Origin: Suttonella indologenes
GTDB taxonomy: Bacteria > Pseudomonadota > Gammaproteobacteria > Cardiobacteriales > Cardiobacteriaceae
Reading direction: 5' to 3'
DNA: 64,000 nt
NCBI RefSeq assembly: GCF_900460215.1
Contig: NZ_UHIA01000004.1
Location: 286,501 to 350,500, forward strand
The notes beneath the pieces are model-generated. The model saw only the letters and a list, made by a program, of their open reading frames with translations. It was not told where the DNA came from and searched no databases. Below are positions 25,559-34,288 of the stretch, one piece after another. The stretch's first letter is position 1. Each line of letters opens with the position of its first letter. Position numbers and translations under genes: made by a program.

Positions 25559-26568
25559 TGATGGAATTTTGGCAGGCTTATGCCTTGTTTTTCGCTAAGG
25601 GCTTGACGGCGGTGGTATTGCTGATTGTGTTAGTGGCGGCGGTGGTGGCGCTGAAAGGCGGCGATGACGATGATGAGGAGAATAAGCTCAAAATCACTTC
25701 TCTTAACGATACGTTCATCAATTGGCGCGAGCAGCTGTATGCGCAGATGCTGGATAAAAAGGCATGGAAGGCGCGTGAAAAAGCGCTGAAAAAAGCGGAA
25801 AAAGCCCAAGATGAGGCGGAAAAGCCGCGTTTGTTTGTGTTGGATTTTGACGGCGATGTGGAAGCCTCTGCGGTGGCGGATTTGCGCGATCATATTTCTA
25901 CCATTCTGCAAGTGGCGGAAAAGACAGATAAAGTCTTGCTGCGTTTGGAAAGCGGCGGCGGTTTTGTGCATAGCTACGGGCTGGCGGCTTCGGAATTGGC
26001 GCGTTTGCGTGCTAAGGAATTGTCGTTGGTGGTGGCGGTGGATAAAATCGCGGCAAGCGGCGGTTATATGATGGCTTGCGTGGGTACGGAAATTATCGCC
26101 GCGCCTTTTGCCATTATCGGTTCGGTGGGTGTGATTGGGGCAGTGCCGAATTTCCATGAATTGCTGAGCCGCAACCATATTCAATATGAGCAACACACCG
26201 CCGGCGAGCATAAGCGCAATTTGACTGTCTTTGGCAAAAATACCGATGAAGACCGCGCGCAATTCAAAAAAGAATTGGCGGAAACGCATGATTTATTTAA
26301 AAATCACATTGCCGCTATGCGCCCGCAATTGGACGTGGAAGCGATTGCCACCGGCGAGACATGGTACGGCAGTCAGGCATTGGCAAAAGGCTTGATTGAC
26401 CGCGTGCAGGTCAGCGACGATTATTTGTTGGAACATATCGACAGCCACCAGATTTGGCAGATTAGCTATGAGGCGAACGAATCCTTTATCGAGCGCATAA
26501 AAGGTCATATTTTCGGACAATGGGGACGCGCCCAAGCCAGCGCGCCTTTAAAAAGCCGTTTTCGTTAA
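25555..26568 (+). CDS. sohB: S49 family inner-membrane peptidase SohB
   Basis: 337 residues. N-terminal membrane helix (GLTAVVLLIVLVAAVVAL), then an acidic and Lys/Ala-rich linker, then the protease domain with VLLRLESGGGFVHSYG, the catalytic Ser in KIAASGGYMMA, and GSVGVIG. A Lys in the C-terminal part would complete the Ser-Lys dyad. Quality-control signal peptide/protein cleavage at the membrane is the family role. Translationally coupled to the ABC permease. Confidence 0.9.
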   Translation: MMMEFWQAYALFFAKGLTAVVLLIVLVAAVVALKGGDDDDEENKLKITSLNDTFINWREQLYAQMLDKKAWKAREKALKKAEKAQDEAEKPRLFVLDFDGDVEASAVADLRDHISTILQVAEKTDKVLLRLESGGGFVHSYGLAASELARLRAKELSLVVAVDKIAASGGYMMACVGTEIIAAPFAIIGSVGVIGAVPNFHELLSRNHIQYEQHTAGEHKRNLTVFGKNTDEDRAQFKKELAETHDLFKNHIAAMRPQLDVEAIATGETWYGSQALAKGLIDRVQVSDDYLLEHIDSHQIWQISYEANESFIERIKGHIFGQWGRAQASAPLKSRFR

Positions 26569-26583
26569 GACAAGGAGCAGATG

Positions 26584-28017
26584 ATGAGCATTCAAGACTT
26601 AAAACCCGCAGGATTGTGGCACTATTTTTATCAATTGACGCAGATTCCGCGCCCTTCGCATCAAGAAACGGCGGTGCAGGATTTCGTATTGGCGGAAGCG
26701 GCGCGATTGGGCTTGTGGGCGGAGCGCGATGCCGCCGGCAACGTCTTGGTACGCAAAGCGGCAAGCGCCGGCAAAGAACAGGTTAAAGGTGTGATTTTAC
26801 AAAGCCATTTGGATATGGTGGCGCAGAAAAACCAAGACAGTTCCCATGATTTCAGCCGCGATCCGATTCAAGCCTATATTGACGGCGAATGGGTTAAGGC
26901 ACGCGGTACGACTTTAGGCGCGGATAACGGCATCGGCGCGGCGGCAGCCTTGGCGATATTGGCGGATAATTCCCTCAGTCATGGGCCGATTGAAGCTCTC
27001 TTTACCGCGACTGAAGAAACCGGTATGGACGGCGCCAAAGGTTTGCAGGGCGGTTGGCTGCAAGGCGATTATCTGCTGAATTTGGACAGCGAAGAATTGG
27101 GCGAAATCTGCATCGGCTGTGCAGGCGGCGTGGACGGCAGCTTCAGTCTGCCGCTGGCATTTGCTCCCAATACGCAGGCGGGCTTCCAATTGCAAGTGCG
27201 CGGTTTGAAAGGCGGACATTCCGGCATCGACATCCACAAGCAGCGCGGCAATGCGATTAAAATTCTATTGCGCCTGCTGCGTAAACTTTCAGACAACATT
27301 CAGATTGCCGAAGTGGGCGGCGGCAGTTTGCGCAACGCCATTGCGCGCGAAGCGCAGGCGGTCTTTGCTTCGGCGCTTTCTCAAGCACAATTGCAGGCGC
27401 AGATTGATGAGCTTATTCCTGCCATTAAACGTGCTTTGGCGGCGGATGAACAAACATTGCGCATCGAACTCAGCCCTGTTGCACAACCGGCGCAAGTCTG
27501 GACGACGGCAACGCAGGAAAATCTGCTGCGCACTCTGTATTTATGCCCGAACGGCGTGGATCGCATGAGCATGGCGGTGGCGGGCTTGGTGGAAACCTCG
27601 ACCAATCTTGCCAAAATCAGCTGCGAACATGATCAATTACAAGTGCATTGCCTGCTGCGCTCTTTAGACGATGCGGCGCGTGACGATTTGGCGGAGCGCA
27701 TGGCGGATCTCTTCCGCTTGGCGGGCGGCAGCGCGGTATTAAGCGGTACTTATCCCGGCTGGCAACCTGCGCCCAGCTCGGCAATTAGTGATGTACTCTC
27801 GCGCGAAGGTGAAAAACTCTTAGGCAAAACGCCGCTGATTACCGTCATTCATGCAGGACTGGAATGCGGCTTATTGGCGCAGTATTATCCGCATTGGCAA
27901 ATGGCATCCTTCGGTCCGACGATAGAAATGCCGCATTCCCCTGATGAACGCGTGCATATTGAAAGCGTGGCGCAATTTTGGCAATGGCTGGTCAATACCT
28001 TGGCTGCGGTGGAATGA
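26584..28017 (+). CDS. pepD: aminoacyl-histidine dipeptidase (M20 family)
   Basis: Cytosolic dinuclear zinc dipeptidase (carnosinase-type), ~477 residues. Metal and catalytic residues are visible: H in LQSHLDMV, D in LGADNGIG, EE in TATEETGMDG, D in LLNLDSEE, and H near the end in MPHSPDERVHIES. The lid domain is inserted after GLKGGHSGIDIH. ATG 26584 is preferred because AAGGAG is too close to the ATG at 26581. Confidence 0.93.
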   Translation: MSIQDLKPAGLWHYFYQLTQIPRPSHQETAVQDFVLAEAARLGLWAERDAAGNVLVRKAASAGKEQVKGVILQSHLDMVAQKNQDSSHDFSRDPIQAYIDGEWVKARGTTLGADNGIGAAAALAILADNSLSHGPIEALFTATEETGMDGAKGLQGGWLQGDYLLNLDSEELGEICIGCAGGVDGSFSLPLAFAPNTQAGFQLQVRGLKGGHSGIDIHKQRGNAIKILLRLLRKLSDNIQIAEVGGGSLRNAIAREAQAVFASALSQAQLQAQIDELIPAIKRALAADEQTLRIELSPVAQPAQVWTTATQENLLRTLYLCPNGVDRMSMAVAGLVETSTNLAKISCEHDQLQVHCLLRSLDDAARDDLAERMADLFRLAGGSAVLSGTYPGWQPAPSSAISDVLSREGEKLLGKTPLITVIHAGLECGLLAQYYPHWQMASFGPTIEMPHSPDERVHIESVAQFWQWLVNTLAAVE

Positions 28018-28025
28018 TTTGAGCT

Positions 28026-28147
28026 TATCGTCGAAGAATAGAAAACTATAGTTTCTTCAGATTAAAAGGATACGCTTTAACCTGAAGAAACTATACGATA
28101 ATTGCCGGCTCGCCGCTTTGTGTAAATGTCTGCCTCTCCGACGATTT
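28026..28147. repeat. decayed Correia-like MITE with nested element
   Basis: Left end TATCGTCGAAGAATAGAAAA and right part GGCTCGCCGCTTTGT...CTCTCCGACGATTTA match the Correia-like copies, with mutated ends and a missing centre. A 49 bp palindrome is inserted inside it. Confidence 0.55.
28047..28095. repeat. 49 bp palindromic TATAG element nested in the MITE
   Basis: 20-base arms (28047-28066 and 28076-28095) pair with one mismatch around a nine-base loop. The ends are TATAGTTTC and GAAACTATA, the same termini as the other small elements here. Confidence 0.65.
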
Positions 28148-28154
28148 AAGATAA

Positions 28155-28197
28155 CCATTGCGTCGTCATATTACGAATGACGGCGCAATGGTTTTTT
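28155..28197 (+). terminator. terminator of pepD
   Basis: 15-bp stem CCATTGCGTCGTCAT / ATGACGGCGCAATGG (one mismatch) followed by TTTTTT. Confidence 0.85.
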
Positions 28198-28231
28198 AGT
28201 ATATAGGAATAATTACGCCTAAATTTGCGTT

Positions 28232-29017
28232 TTAATAAAGGTGAAACCAGTTTTTTCCTATTAAATACAGGCTCATAAGTACAGACATAGTAATCACCAT
28301 GGGACGGATGAGTTTATTGCCTTTGCTTAAAATCATGCCCGAGGCAATGCGCGCGCCGATGAGTTGTCCCGCCGCCATGGCAAAGCCGACAAGCCATATG
28401 ATTTTGCCGCCCAACATGAAAATGAAGAGGGCGACGAGATTGGTGGTGCCGTTATACAGTTTGGCTTCAATAGTGGCGTGTTGCAAGGTGTAGCCGCGCA
28501 AAGCGATTAAGGAGAGCAGGATAAAGCTGCCGGTGCCGGGACCTAGAAAGCCGTCGTAAAAGCCAATCGGTGCCAGTGCGCCGATTAAAAAGGCACTCAT
28601 GGGCAAACGGGCTTCCTGTTCGACTTCGCCCAGCGCCGGCATGAAAATAAAAATAGCGGCAACGACAATCAATAAGACGGGAATCACGCTACTCAGCCAA
28701 TCTTTGGGCAGAATTTGCACCACGGCGCTACCTAATGCCGAGCCGATTGCGCAGGCGATAATACCGGGCAGGAGTTTGCGGAAATTCAGATGTCCGCGGC
28801 GGATAAAATACCAAGCGGCATAGCAGGTGCCGAAACTGCTTTGCAGTTTGTTGGTCGAAAGTGCCGTATCAGGCGGAAGTCCGGAAATCAGTAGGGCGGG
28901 CACGGTCAGCATACCGCCGCCGCCGGCTAAGGTGTCCACAAAGCCGGCTAAGGAGCCGACGGCGAGCAGCGCGAGCAGTATCCATAGGGAAAGGTTTCCG
29001 GTCAGTTCAGCAATCAT
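28232..29017 (-). CDS. TSUP (TauE/SafE) family membrane transporter
   Basis: 261 residues with about eight hydrophobic helices. The family hallmark repeats are GFVDTLAGGGGMLTVPALL with the following LSTNKLQSSFG, and GFYDGFLGPGTGSF with the matching NGTTNLVALF. TSUP proteins carry sulfur compounds or organic anions; the substrate here is unknown. Start ATG 29017 overlaps the last codons of engB by 11 bases. Confidence 0.85.
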   Translation of the reverse strand: MIAELTGNLSLWILLALLAVGSLAGFVDTLAGGGGMLTVPALLISGLPPDTALSTNKLQSSFGTCYAAWYFIRRGHLNFRKLLPGIIACAIGSALGSAVVQILPKDWLSSVIPVLLIVVAAIFIFMPALGEVEQEARLPMSAFLIGALAPIGFYDGFLGPGTGSFILLSLIALRGYTLQHATIEAKLYNGTTNLVALFIFMLGGKIIWLVGFAMAAGQLIGARIASGMILSKGNKLIRPMVITMSVLMSLYLIGKNWFHLY

Positions 29018-29612
29018 AGTCAAACCATTGGTTGAGTTGTGCAATCAGTTGCGGCAAACCTTGTTTTTTAAGGCTAGAGAAGGTTTGCACGCTAAAGGGC
29101 GCGTTCCAGTTCACGATTTCGCTTTTCATCGCCTGCAATTGCTGCGCGGCTTGGCTGTTGCTCAGTTTGTCGATTTTGGTCAGCAGAATATGTGCCGGTA
29201 ATTGGCGTTCGGCGCAGCATTCCAGTAGGCGGATGTCCAAGTCTTTCATCGGATGGCGGCTGTCCATCAGCAGAATTACGCCGCGCAGGGTTTCGCGCGT
29301 GAGCAAATAATCGCCCAGCAAACGTTCCCAATGGCTGCGGATTTCTTCCGGCACTTTGGCATAGCCGTAGCCGGGTAAATCGACTAAATAATCGCCGGCT
29401 TGTGCCAGCGAGAAATAGTTGATTAATTGCGTGCGGCCGGGGGTTTTGGATACGCGCGCCAGATTTTTCTGGTCGGTCAGGGTGTTTAAGGCGCTAGATT
29501 TGCCTGCATTGGAACGGCCGGCAAAGGCGATTTCCGCCCTCGCATCATTGGGCAGCTGCTTTTTGGCATTGGCAGAGAAGGCAAATTTTGCCTGATGATA
29601 GGGATTTCGCAT
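29007..29612 (-). CDS. engB: ribosome biogenesis GTPase EngB (YihA/YsxC)
   Basis: Essential small GTPase for large-subunit assembly, ~201 residues. G1 is GRSNAGKSS, the G2 Thr lies in SKTPGRTQLIN, G3 is DLPGYG, G4 is TKID, and G5 is near FSSLKKQG. Start placed at ATG 29612 (MRNPYHQAKF) by homology; ATG 29636 is possible. A TATAAT sequence lies about 40 bases upstream. Confidence 0.94.
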   Translation of the reverse strand: MRNPYHQAKFAFSANAKKQLPNDARAEIAFAGRSNAGKSSALNTLTDQKNLARVSKTPGRTQLINYFSLAQAGDYLVDLPGYGYAKVPEEIRSHWERLLGDYLLTRETLRGVILLMDSRHPMKDLDIRLLECCAERQLPAHILLTKIDKLSNSQAAQQLQAMKSEIVNWNAPFSVQTFSSLKKQGLPQLIAQLNQWFDYDC

Positions 29613-29692
29613 ATAATGTAGAATGTTTAAAAACAAGCCTGCGGATTATAGCGGAAATTCGCGCAAGACAATTCATCAAAATTTCTTACTAG

Positions 29693-29801
29693 TTGAAAGA
29701 CCTCTCTTCAGGTAGGATAATGGAATTGAGAGAGGCTTAATAACTTTTTTCAATTCAGGGCAACACGTAGAGCGACGCTTTGTGTGTCGTTCTGTGCGTT
29801 G
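29693..29801 (+). ncRNA. candidate structured RNA or leader with own promoter, copy 2
   Basis: TTGAAA (29693-29698), 17-base spacer, GATAAT (29716-29721). Then comes hairpin 1, GAATTGAGAGAG paired with TTTTTTCAATTC (12 pairs counting G-U), and hairpin 2 from 29761 to 29801, about 16 pairs with one mismatch. Related to 21177-21280 in order and in TAGAGCG, TTCTGTG and GTTGAA. It reads into the cytochrome c4 gene 20 bases later, so it may be its 5' leader. Confidence 0.5.
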
Positions 29802-29820
29802 AAACATCATGGAGCAAATT

Positions 29821-30489
29821 ATGAAAAAAACAGCAGTTGCAATATTGGCATTAGGCGCCAGTATGATGGCATTTGCCGAGGCAAACCTAGAGGCCGGCAA
29901 GGAAAAGGCGGAGACCTTATGCATGGCCTGTCATGGTGCGGGCGGCGTGTCGCCTAATCCTATTTGGCCGAGTTTGGCGGGGCAGAGCGCCAAATATACG
30001 CTGAAACAGTTACAAGATTTTAAAAGCGGTGCACGCAGCAATGCCGTGATGGGCGCGCAGGCGGCGATGCTCAGCGATCAGGAAATGGAAAACGTGTCCG
30101 CTTATTATGCTTCATTGGCTTTGCCGCCTGCGGCAACGCAGGGACGCGGCGATACGCCGGAAGAAATGTTGGCGGAAGGTCAGGCATTGTATCGCGGCGG
30201 CGATTTGGCGCGCGGCATTCCCGCTTGTTCGGCTTGTCATGGTCCGACAGGAGCAGGTATTCCGCCGGCGGCTTTCCCTGCTTTGTCGGGTCAGCAGGCC
30301 GAATACAACCGTATGCAGTTACAGCATTTCCAACATGCGGCGAATGCCGATCAGCAGGCAAGCGACAGCGCTTTGGCGGCTGATGAAATGCGCGCCAACG
30401 ATCCGAATGAGATGATGCGCGATGTGGCGCGTAAATTGACGCCGCGCCAAATCGAGGCGGTCAGTCTGTATATTCAAGGCTTGAATTAA
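29821..30489 (+). CDS. cytochrome c4
   Basis: Periplasmic diheme electron carrier, 222 residues. Signal peptide ends at MAFAEA. Two heme c sites: CMACH (34-38) and CSACH (136-140), each followed by a family pattern (SLAGQSAKYTLKQLQDFKSG and ALSGQQAEYNRMQLQHF) with distal Met ligands expected near the end of each half. It is a likely electron donor to the cbb3 oxidase and nitrite reductase encoded here. GGAGCAAATT precedes ATG. Confidence 0.92.
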   Translation: MKKTAVAILALGASMMAFAEANLEAGKEKAETLCMACHGAGGVSPNPIWPSLAGQSAKYTLKQLQDFKSGARSNAVMGAQAAMLSDQEMENVSAYYASLALPPAATQGRGDTPEEMLAEGQALYRGGDLARGIPACSACHGPTGAGIPPAAFPALSGQQAEYNRMQLQHFQHAANADQQASDSALAADEMRANDPNEMMRDVARKLTPRQIEAVSLYIQGLN

Positions 30490-30490
30490 T

Positions 30491-30949
30491 TTGACCGGCC
30501 CTTGGTGGCACAAGCCGCTAGATGCGCTGAATGCTCAGGAGTGGGAAGCGCTCTGCGACGGTTGCGGCTTGTGTTGTTTGAATAAAATGGAAGATATTGA
30601 CACGGGAGAAGTTTACTTCTCCCGTGTGGCTTGTTCGCTGCTCGATATCGAGGCGGCACAATGCGGCGATTATCCCAATCGTGCGCAGAAAGTGCCGGAT
30701 TGCCTGAATTTAGCGGAGATTGCCCGCGAGGATTTTCGTTGGCTGCCGCCGACTTGCGCTTATCGTTTACGTCATGAAAATAAGCCTTTACCGAAATGGC
30801 ATTATTTGGAAAGCGGCGATAGACAGACTTTGCATCGTTGCGGACGGAGTGTCTGTCATTTTGCTTTGTCTGAGCGCGAGGGATATGCCATTGACGATTA
30901 TTTGATGTTCAGGCTGGAAGATGCTTTGGGAAACGGGGAGTGTGAATGA
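30491..30949 (+). CDS. YcgN/UPF0260 family cysteine cluster protein
   Basis: 152 residues with cysteine clusters CDGCGLCCLNKM at the N-terminus, VPDCLNL and PPTCAYRL in the middle, and GRSVCHFALSE near the end: a likely zinc or iron-sulfur site. The family is widespread but of unknown function. The start must be the TTG at 30491, because the first ATG lies after the essential CGLCC motif. It begins one base after the cytochrome stop and ends in a four-base overlap with zipA. Confidence 0.85.
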   Translation: MTGPWWHKPLDALNAQEWEALCDGCGLCCLNKMEDIDTGEVYFSRVACSLLDIEAAQCGDYPNRAQKVPDCLNLAEIAREDFRWLPPTCAYRLRHENKPLPKWHYLESGDRQTLHRCGRSVCHFALSEREGYAIDDYLMFRLEDALGNGECE

Positions 30950-31620
30950 GTCAGGAAATGATGTTGTGGATTGTCAGGTTGCTGGGCGCAGGTTTGGCGC
31001 TTTTGCTTTTGCATTATGCGCGGCGCATTTATTTACGTCGTCAGCGACAATTGAAACAATTACTATTGCAGCGCGCAGGACAAGCCCCTTTGCCTAGCGC
31101 ACAAGCGCAAAAAACATCACGTCTCAATCCCGGCTTTTTCGGCAAAACCGCTTTACCGACCGCAGACAGTCTGCCCGATACGCCGACTATTGATTTGCCG
31201 CTCAGTATTATGGCGCGCATCGGTCAGCATTTCAGCGGCGACGACATCGCCGCTTTGGTCAAAACCTTCGGTTTGCAACGTTCGCCCAGTGGCGTATATG
31301 AATTGCTCAATGAAAACGGGCGCGATATTTTATTCAGCATGCTCAACATCCATAGTCCGGGCATTTTTGCGCAGGATTTGGAGCATATGGCGCCGATTGA
31401 CGGCGTGATGCTAGTCTTGCAATTGCCTAATTGCGGCGATGCGGTAAAAGATTGGGAAAATTTTCTGGCGATTAGCAAGGATATGGCGGAGCTTTGTGGC
31501 GGACGTTTGTGCGATTTTGAACGCCGTCAAGTTACCGCCAAAGATTTGCTTACTTACCGCCATGCGGCAGAAAAATTCCAAAGAGATTATGAACAATGGT
31601 TAGCCGCTCATCAGCGCTAG
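30946..31620 (+). CDS. zipA: cell division protein ZipA
   Basis: Inner-membrane FtsZ anchor, 224 residues. An N-terminal helix (MLWIVRLLGAGLALLLLHYA) is followed by a basic segment, a short linker and the FtsZ-binding C-terminal domain (about 85-218; ILFSMLNIHSPGIF, VMLVLQLP). The linker is shorter than in E. coli (328 residues). The next gene is ligA, as in E. coli. Confidence 0.9.
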   Translation: MSQEMMLWIVRLLGAGLALLLLHYARRIYLRRQRQLKQLLLQRAGQAPLPSAQAQKTSRLNPGFFGKTALPTADSLPDTPTIDLPLSIMARIGQHFSGDDIAALVKTFGLQRSPSGVYELLNENGRDILFSMLNIHSPGIFAQDLEHMAPIDGVMLVLQLPNCGDAVKDWENFLAISKDMAELCGGRLCDFERRQVTAKDLLTYRHAAEKFQRDYEQWLAAHQR

Positions 31621-33746
31621 AAGATTTAGCTGCCGAAGTGGCGGCTTTGCGCGAAGAAATTCAAATACATAACCGCTATTATTACGAAGAAGACAATCCG
31701 CAGATTGCCGATGCGCAATATGATGCCCTGCTGCGCGAGCTGGCGCAGAAAGAACAGCAATGGCTGGAAGAACAGCGCTTGGCTTTGCAGGCGGAATTGA
31801 CCGCTTTGCAGGCACAAGGCGGCGATATTGAAACTTGGATTCGTCAGCAAGAGATTCGGCAGCAATTGCAGGATTTGACCGCCGACAGCCAATCGCCTAC
31901 GCAAATCGTGGCGGGCAAGGCGGCGGCAGGTTTTACGACGGTGCGCCATCAGGTGCCGATGCTGTCTTTGGATAATGTGTTTAATCAAGAAGAATTCGCC
32001 GCATTTTTCCGCCGTTTGCAGGAGCGTTTGGGCGAAGGCTTGTCGCTTTCCGCCGAGCCGAAATTTGACGGTTTGGCGATTAATTTGCGCTATGAACAAG
32101 GCGTTTTGGTGCAAGCCGCCACGCGCGGCGACGGCGAAACGGGCGAGGACGTCAGCACCAATATCCGCACCATTGCCGATATTCCCGCGCGTTTGCAGGC
32201 GCAACATCCGCCGGCGGTCTTGGAAGTGCGCGGTGAGGTATATATGTCGAAAGCGGCGTTTCTCGCCTTAAATGCCGCCGCGCTTGCCTCGGGTGGCAAA
32301 ACCTTTGCCAATCCGCGCAATGCCGCCGCAGGCAGTTTGCGCCAATTGGATGCCACGATTACCGCGACAAGAAAATTATCATTTTTCGCTTATGGTTACG
32401 GCGAAATACAAGGCTTTGCTTTGCCCGAGACTTATACGCAATTCTTAGCGCAGTTGCGCTGCTTCGGTTTTCCGGTCTGTGATTGGCAGCGCAGTTTGAT
32501 AGGCGGGGTTGCCGCTGCCGCTCGTTATATGGACGAGCTGGCTGCCGAACGCGAGGCATTGCCTTATGAAATCGACGGTGTGGTGTTTAAAACGGATGCT
32601 TTTGCGGCGCAGCAGGCATTAGGTTTTCGCTCGCGCGCACCGCGCTGGGCGATTGCATGGAAATTCCCGGCGATGGAAAAAACCACGCTTGTGGAAGGCA
32701 TTGACGTGCAGGTCGGGCGTACGGGCGCGGTAACGCCGGTGGCGCGTTTGCAGGCGGTGGAAGTGGGCGGCGTAACCGTTACCAATGCCACTTTGCATAA
32801 TGCCGATGAAGTGGCGCGCAAAGATGTGCGCGTGGGCGATACGGTATTTGTCCGCCGTGCGGGCGATGTGATTCCCGAAGTGGTTAAGGTCGTGGTGGAA
32901 AAGCGTCCTGCCGATAGTCAGCCTTTTGTGATGCCCGAGCATTGTCCTGTCTGCGGTTCGGAAGTGCTACGTCCCGAGGGCGAGGCGGTGGCGCGTTGCT
33001 CGGGCGGTCTGCATTGCAAGGCGCAGCGCGTGCAGGCGCTGATTCATTTTGCCTCGCGCAAAGCAATGGATATTCAGGGCTTGGGCGATAAATTGATTGA
33101 GCAGGTGGTGGAAAACGGCAGTGTGCATAGTCCTGCGGATTTGTTCAAATTAAGCCTTGCCGATTGGGCGGCTTTGCCGCGCATGGCGGAAAAATCGGCG
33201 CAAAATGTGATGAATGCGCTAGAAGCGGCGAAGCAGACGACGTTGGCGCGTTTCATTTATGCTTTGGGCATTCGCGAAGTGGGGCAAGTCAGTGCGAATT
33301 TGCTGGCGCAGCATTTTCGTCGTCTGCCGGAGCTTATCCAAGCCGATGAAATCCAATTACAGGCAATTGACGGTATCGGACCTGTGATGGCGCAATATAT
33401 CCGCCATTTCTTTTTAGATGCCGCCAATCTTACCGTGATGGAGGATTTGCAGGCACAAGGCATTGTGTGGCAGGAAATGGAAGTGCAAGAAATTGCTGAC
33501 GATAGCCCCGTCTCGGGCAAAACCATCGTCATGACAGGTACTTTAGCGCATTTTACGCGCGAAGAAGCCAAGGCGGCTTTAGAAAAACTGGGGGCGAAAA
33601 TCAGCGGCAGTTTGTCAGCAAAAACCGATTATCTCTTGGCGGGAGAAAAAGCGGGCAGTAAATTAAATAAAGCCCAAAATCTAGGCGTGGTGATTGTGGA
33701 TGAGACACATTTGATTTCTTGGTTGGCAGAAGGCGGCATGCTATAA
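31596..33746 (+). CDS. ligA: NAD-dependent DNA ligase
   Basis: 716 residues. The adenylation site lysine is in EPKFDGLAI. Also present are RGDGETGEDVSTN, EVRGEVYM, the zinc finger CPVCGSEV...CSGGLHC, the helix-hairpin-helix region and a C-terminal BRCT domain (GKTIVMTGTLAHFTREEAK). It overlaps zipA by 25 bases. Odd: between LLRELAQKE and the SPTQ motif there is an extra ~35-residue Gln/Leu/Glu-rich helical stretch that the E. coli enzyme (671 residues) lacks. Confidence 0.95.
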   Translation: MVSRSSALEDLAAEVAALREEIQIHNRYYYEEDNPQIADAQYDALLRELAQKEQQWLEEQRLALQAELTALQAQGGDIETWIRQQEIRQQLQDLTADSQSPTQIVAGKAAAGFTTVRHQVPMLSLDNVFNQEEFAAFFRRLQERLGEGLSLSAEPKFDGLAINLRYEQGVLVQAATRGDGETGEDVSTNIRTIADIPARLQAQHPPAVLEVRGEVYMSKAAFLALNAAALASGGKTFANPRNAAAGSLRQLDATITATRKLSFFAYGYGEIQGFALPETYTQFLAQLRCFGFPVCDWQRSLIGGVAAAARYMDELAAEREALPYEIDGVVFKTDAFAAQQALGFRSRAPRWAIAWKFPAMEKTTLVEGIDVQVGRTGAVTPVARLQAVEVGGVTVTNATLHNADEVARKDVRVGDTVFVRRAGDVIPEVVKVVVEKRPADSQPFVMPEHCPVCGSEVLRPEGEAVARCSGGLHCKAQRVQALIHFASRKAMDIQGLGDKLIEQVVENGSVHSPADLFKLSLADWAALPRMAEKSAQNVMNALEAAKQTTLARFIYALGIREVGQVSANLLAQHFRRLPELIQADEIQLQAIDGIGPVMAQYIRHFFLDAANLTVMEDLQAQGIVWQEMEVQEIADDSPVSGKTIVMTGTLAHFTREEAKAALEKLGAKISGSLSAKTDYLLAGEKAGSKLNKAQNLGVVIVDETHLISWLAEGGML

Positions 33747-33777
33747 TTCCGCTCTTTTGCTAACAGAGGATATGAAT

Positions 33778-34227
33778 ATGCGTAAAGCTTTCTTACTTGC
33801 CTTAAGCGCCATGAGTCTTAATCTAATGGCGGCAACGGTCGATGCGACTGAACCGAATAAAATTTTAGAGATTGCCAAAGGTTTTGGCAGCGCGGAATTG
33901 TCTAATGACAAGCATGGCGATCCTTTGATTCAAGGACGTATGGAAGAATATAAATATCAAATCATTTTCTATGATTGCGAAAACGGAAAAAATTGCACGA
34001 CCATTGCTTTTGATGCTGCTTGGGAAATCAGTTCGGAAGTAGATTTAGAAAAGGTCAATGATTGGAACCAAAACAAACGCTTCGGTCGTGCTTTCCTTGA
34101 TGTGGATGGCGATCCGGCTTTGGATTGGGATGTAAACTTAAAGCATGGCGTTGAGAAAGCCAATCTTGAAGATACCTTCAAGATTTGGAAGGACCTCATG
34201 CAAGAATATGTGGATTTCATTCAATAA
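33778..34227 (+). CDS. exported YbjN-domain-like protein
   Basis: 149 residues. Signal peptide (FLLALSAMSLNLMAATVDA), then a domain like the YbjN family (ILEIAKGFGSAEL, YKYQIIFYDCE, VNDWNQNKRFGRAFLD, LDWDVNLKHGV). It has two cysteines close together (YDCENGKNC) that could be disulfide-bonded. The family is related to sensory/stress functions but its job here is unknown. GAGG sits eight bases before ATG 33778. Confidence 0.75.
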   Translation: MRKAFLLALSAMSLNLMAATVDATEPNKILEIAKGFGSAELSNDKHGDPLIQGRMEEYKYQIIFYDCENGKNCTTIAFDAAWEISSEVDLEKVNDWNQNKRFGRAFLDVDGDPALDWDVNLKHGVEKANLEDTFKIWKDLMQEYVDFIQ

Positions 34228-34241
34228 ATTGCAAATAAAAG

Positions 34242-34268
34242 AAAACCCTGCCGTAAGGAAGGGTTTTT
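34242..34268 (+). terminator. terminator after the YbjN-like gene
   Basis: AAAACCCT...AGGGTTTTT; the T run and A run make it usable from both sides (the gene at 34289 converges on it). Confidence 0.8.
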
Positions 34269-34288
34269 GCTAAGCGTGTGTGCTTATG

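Noticed and set aside
28047..28095. Rho-independent terminator of pepD
   Set aside because: No T run after the stem, and a better terminator lies at 28155-28197; the TATAG/CTATA ends fit a mobile palindrome.
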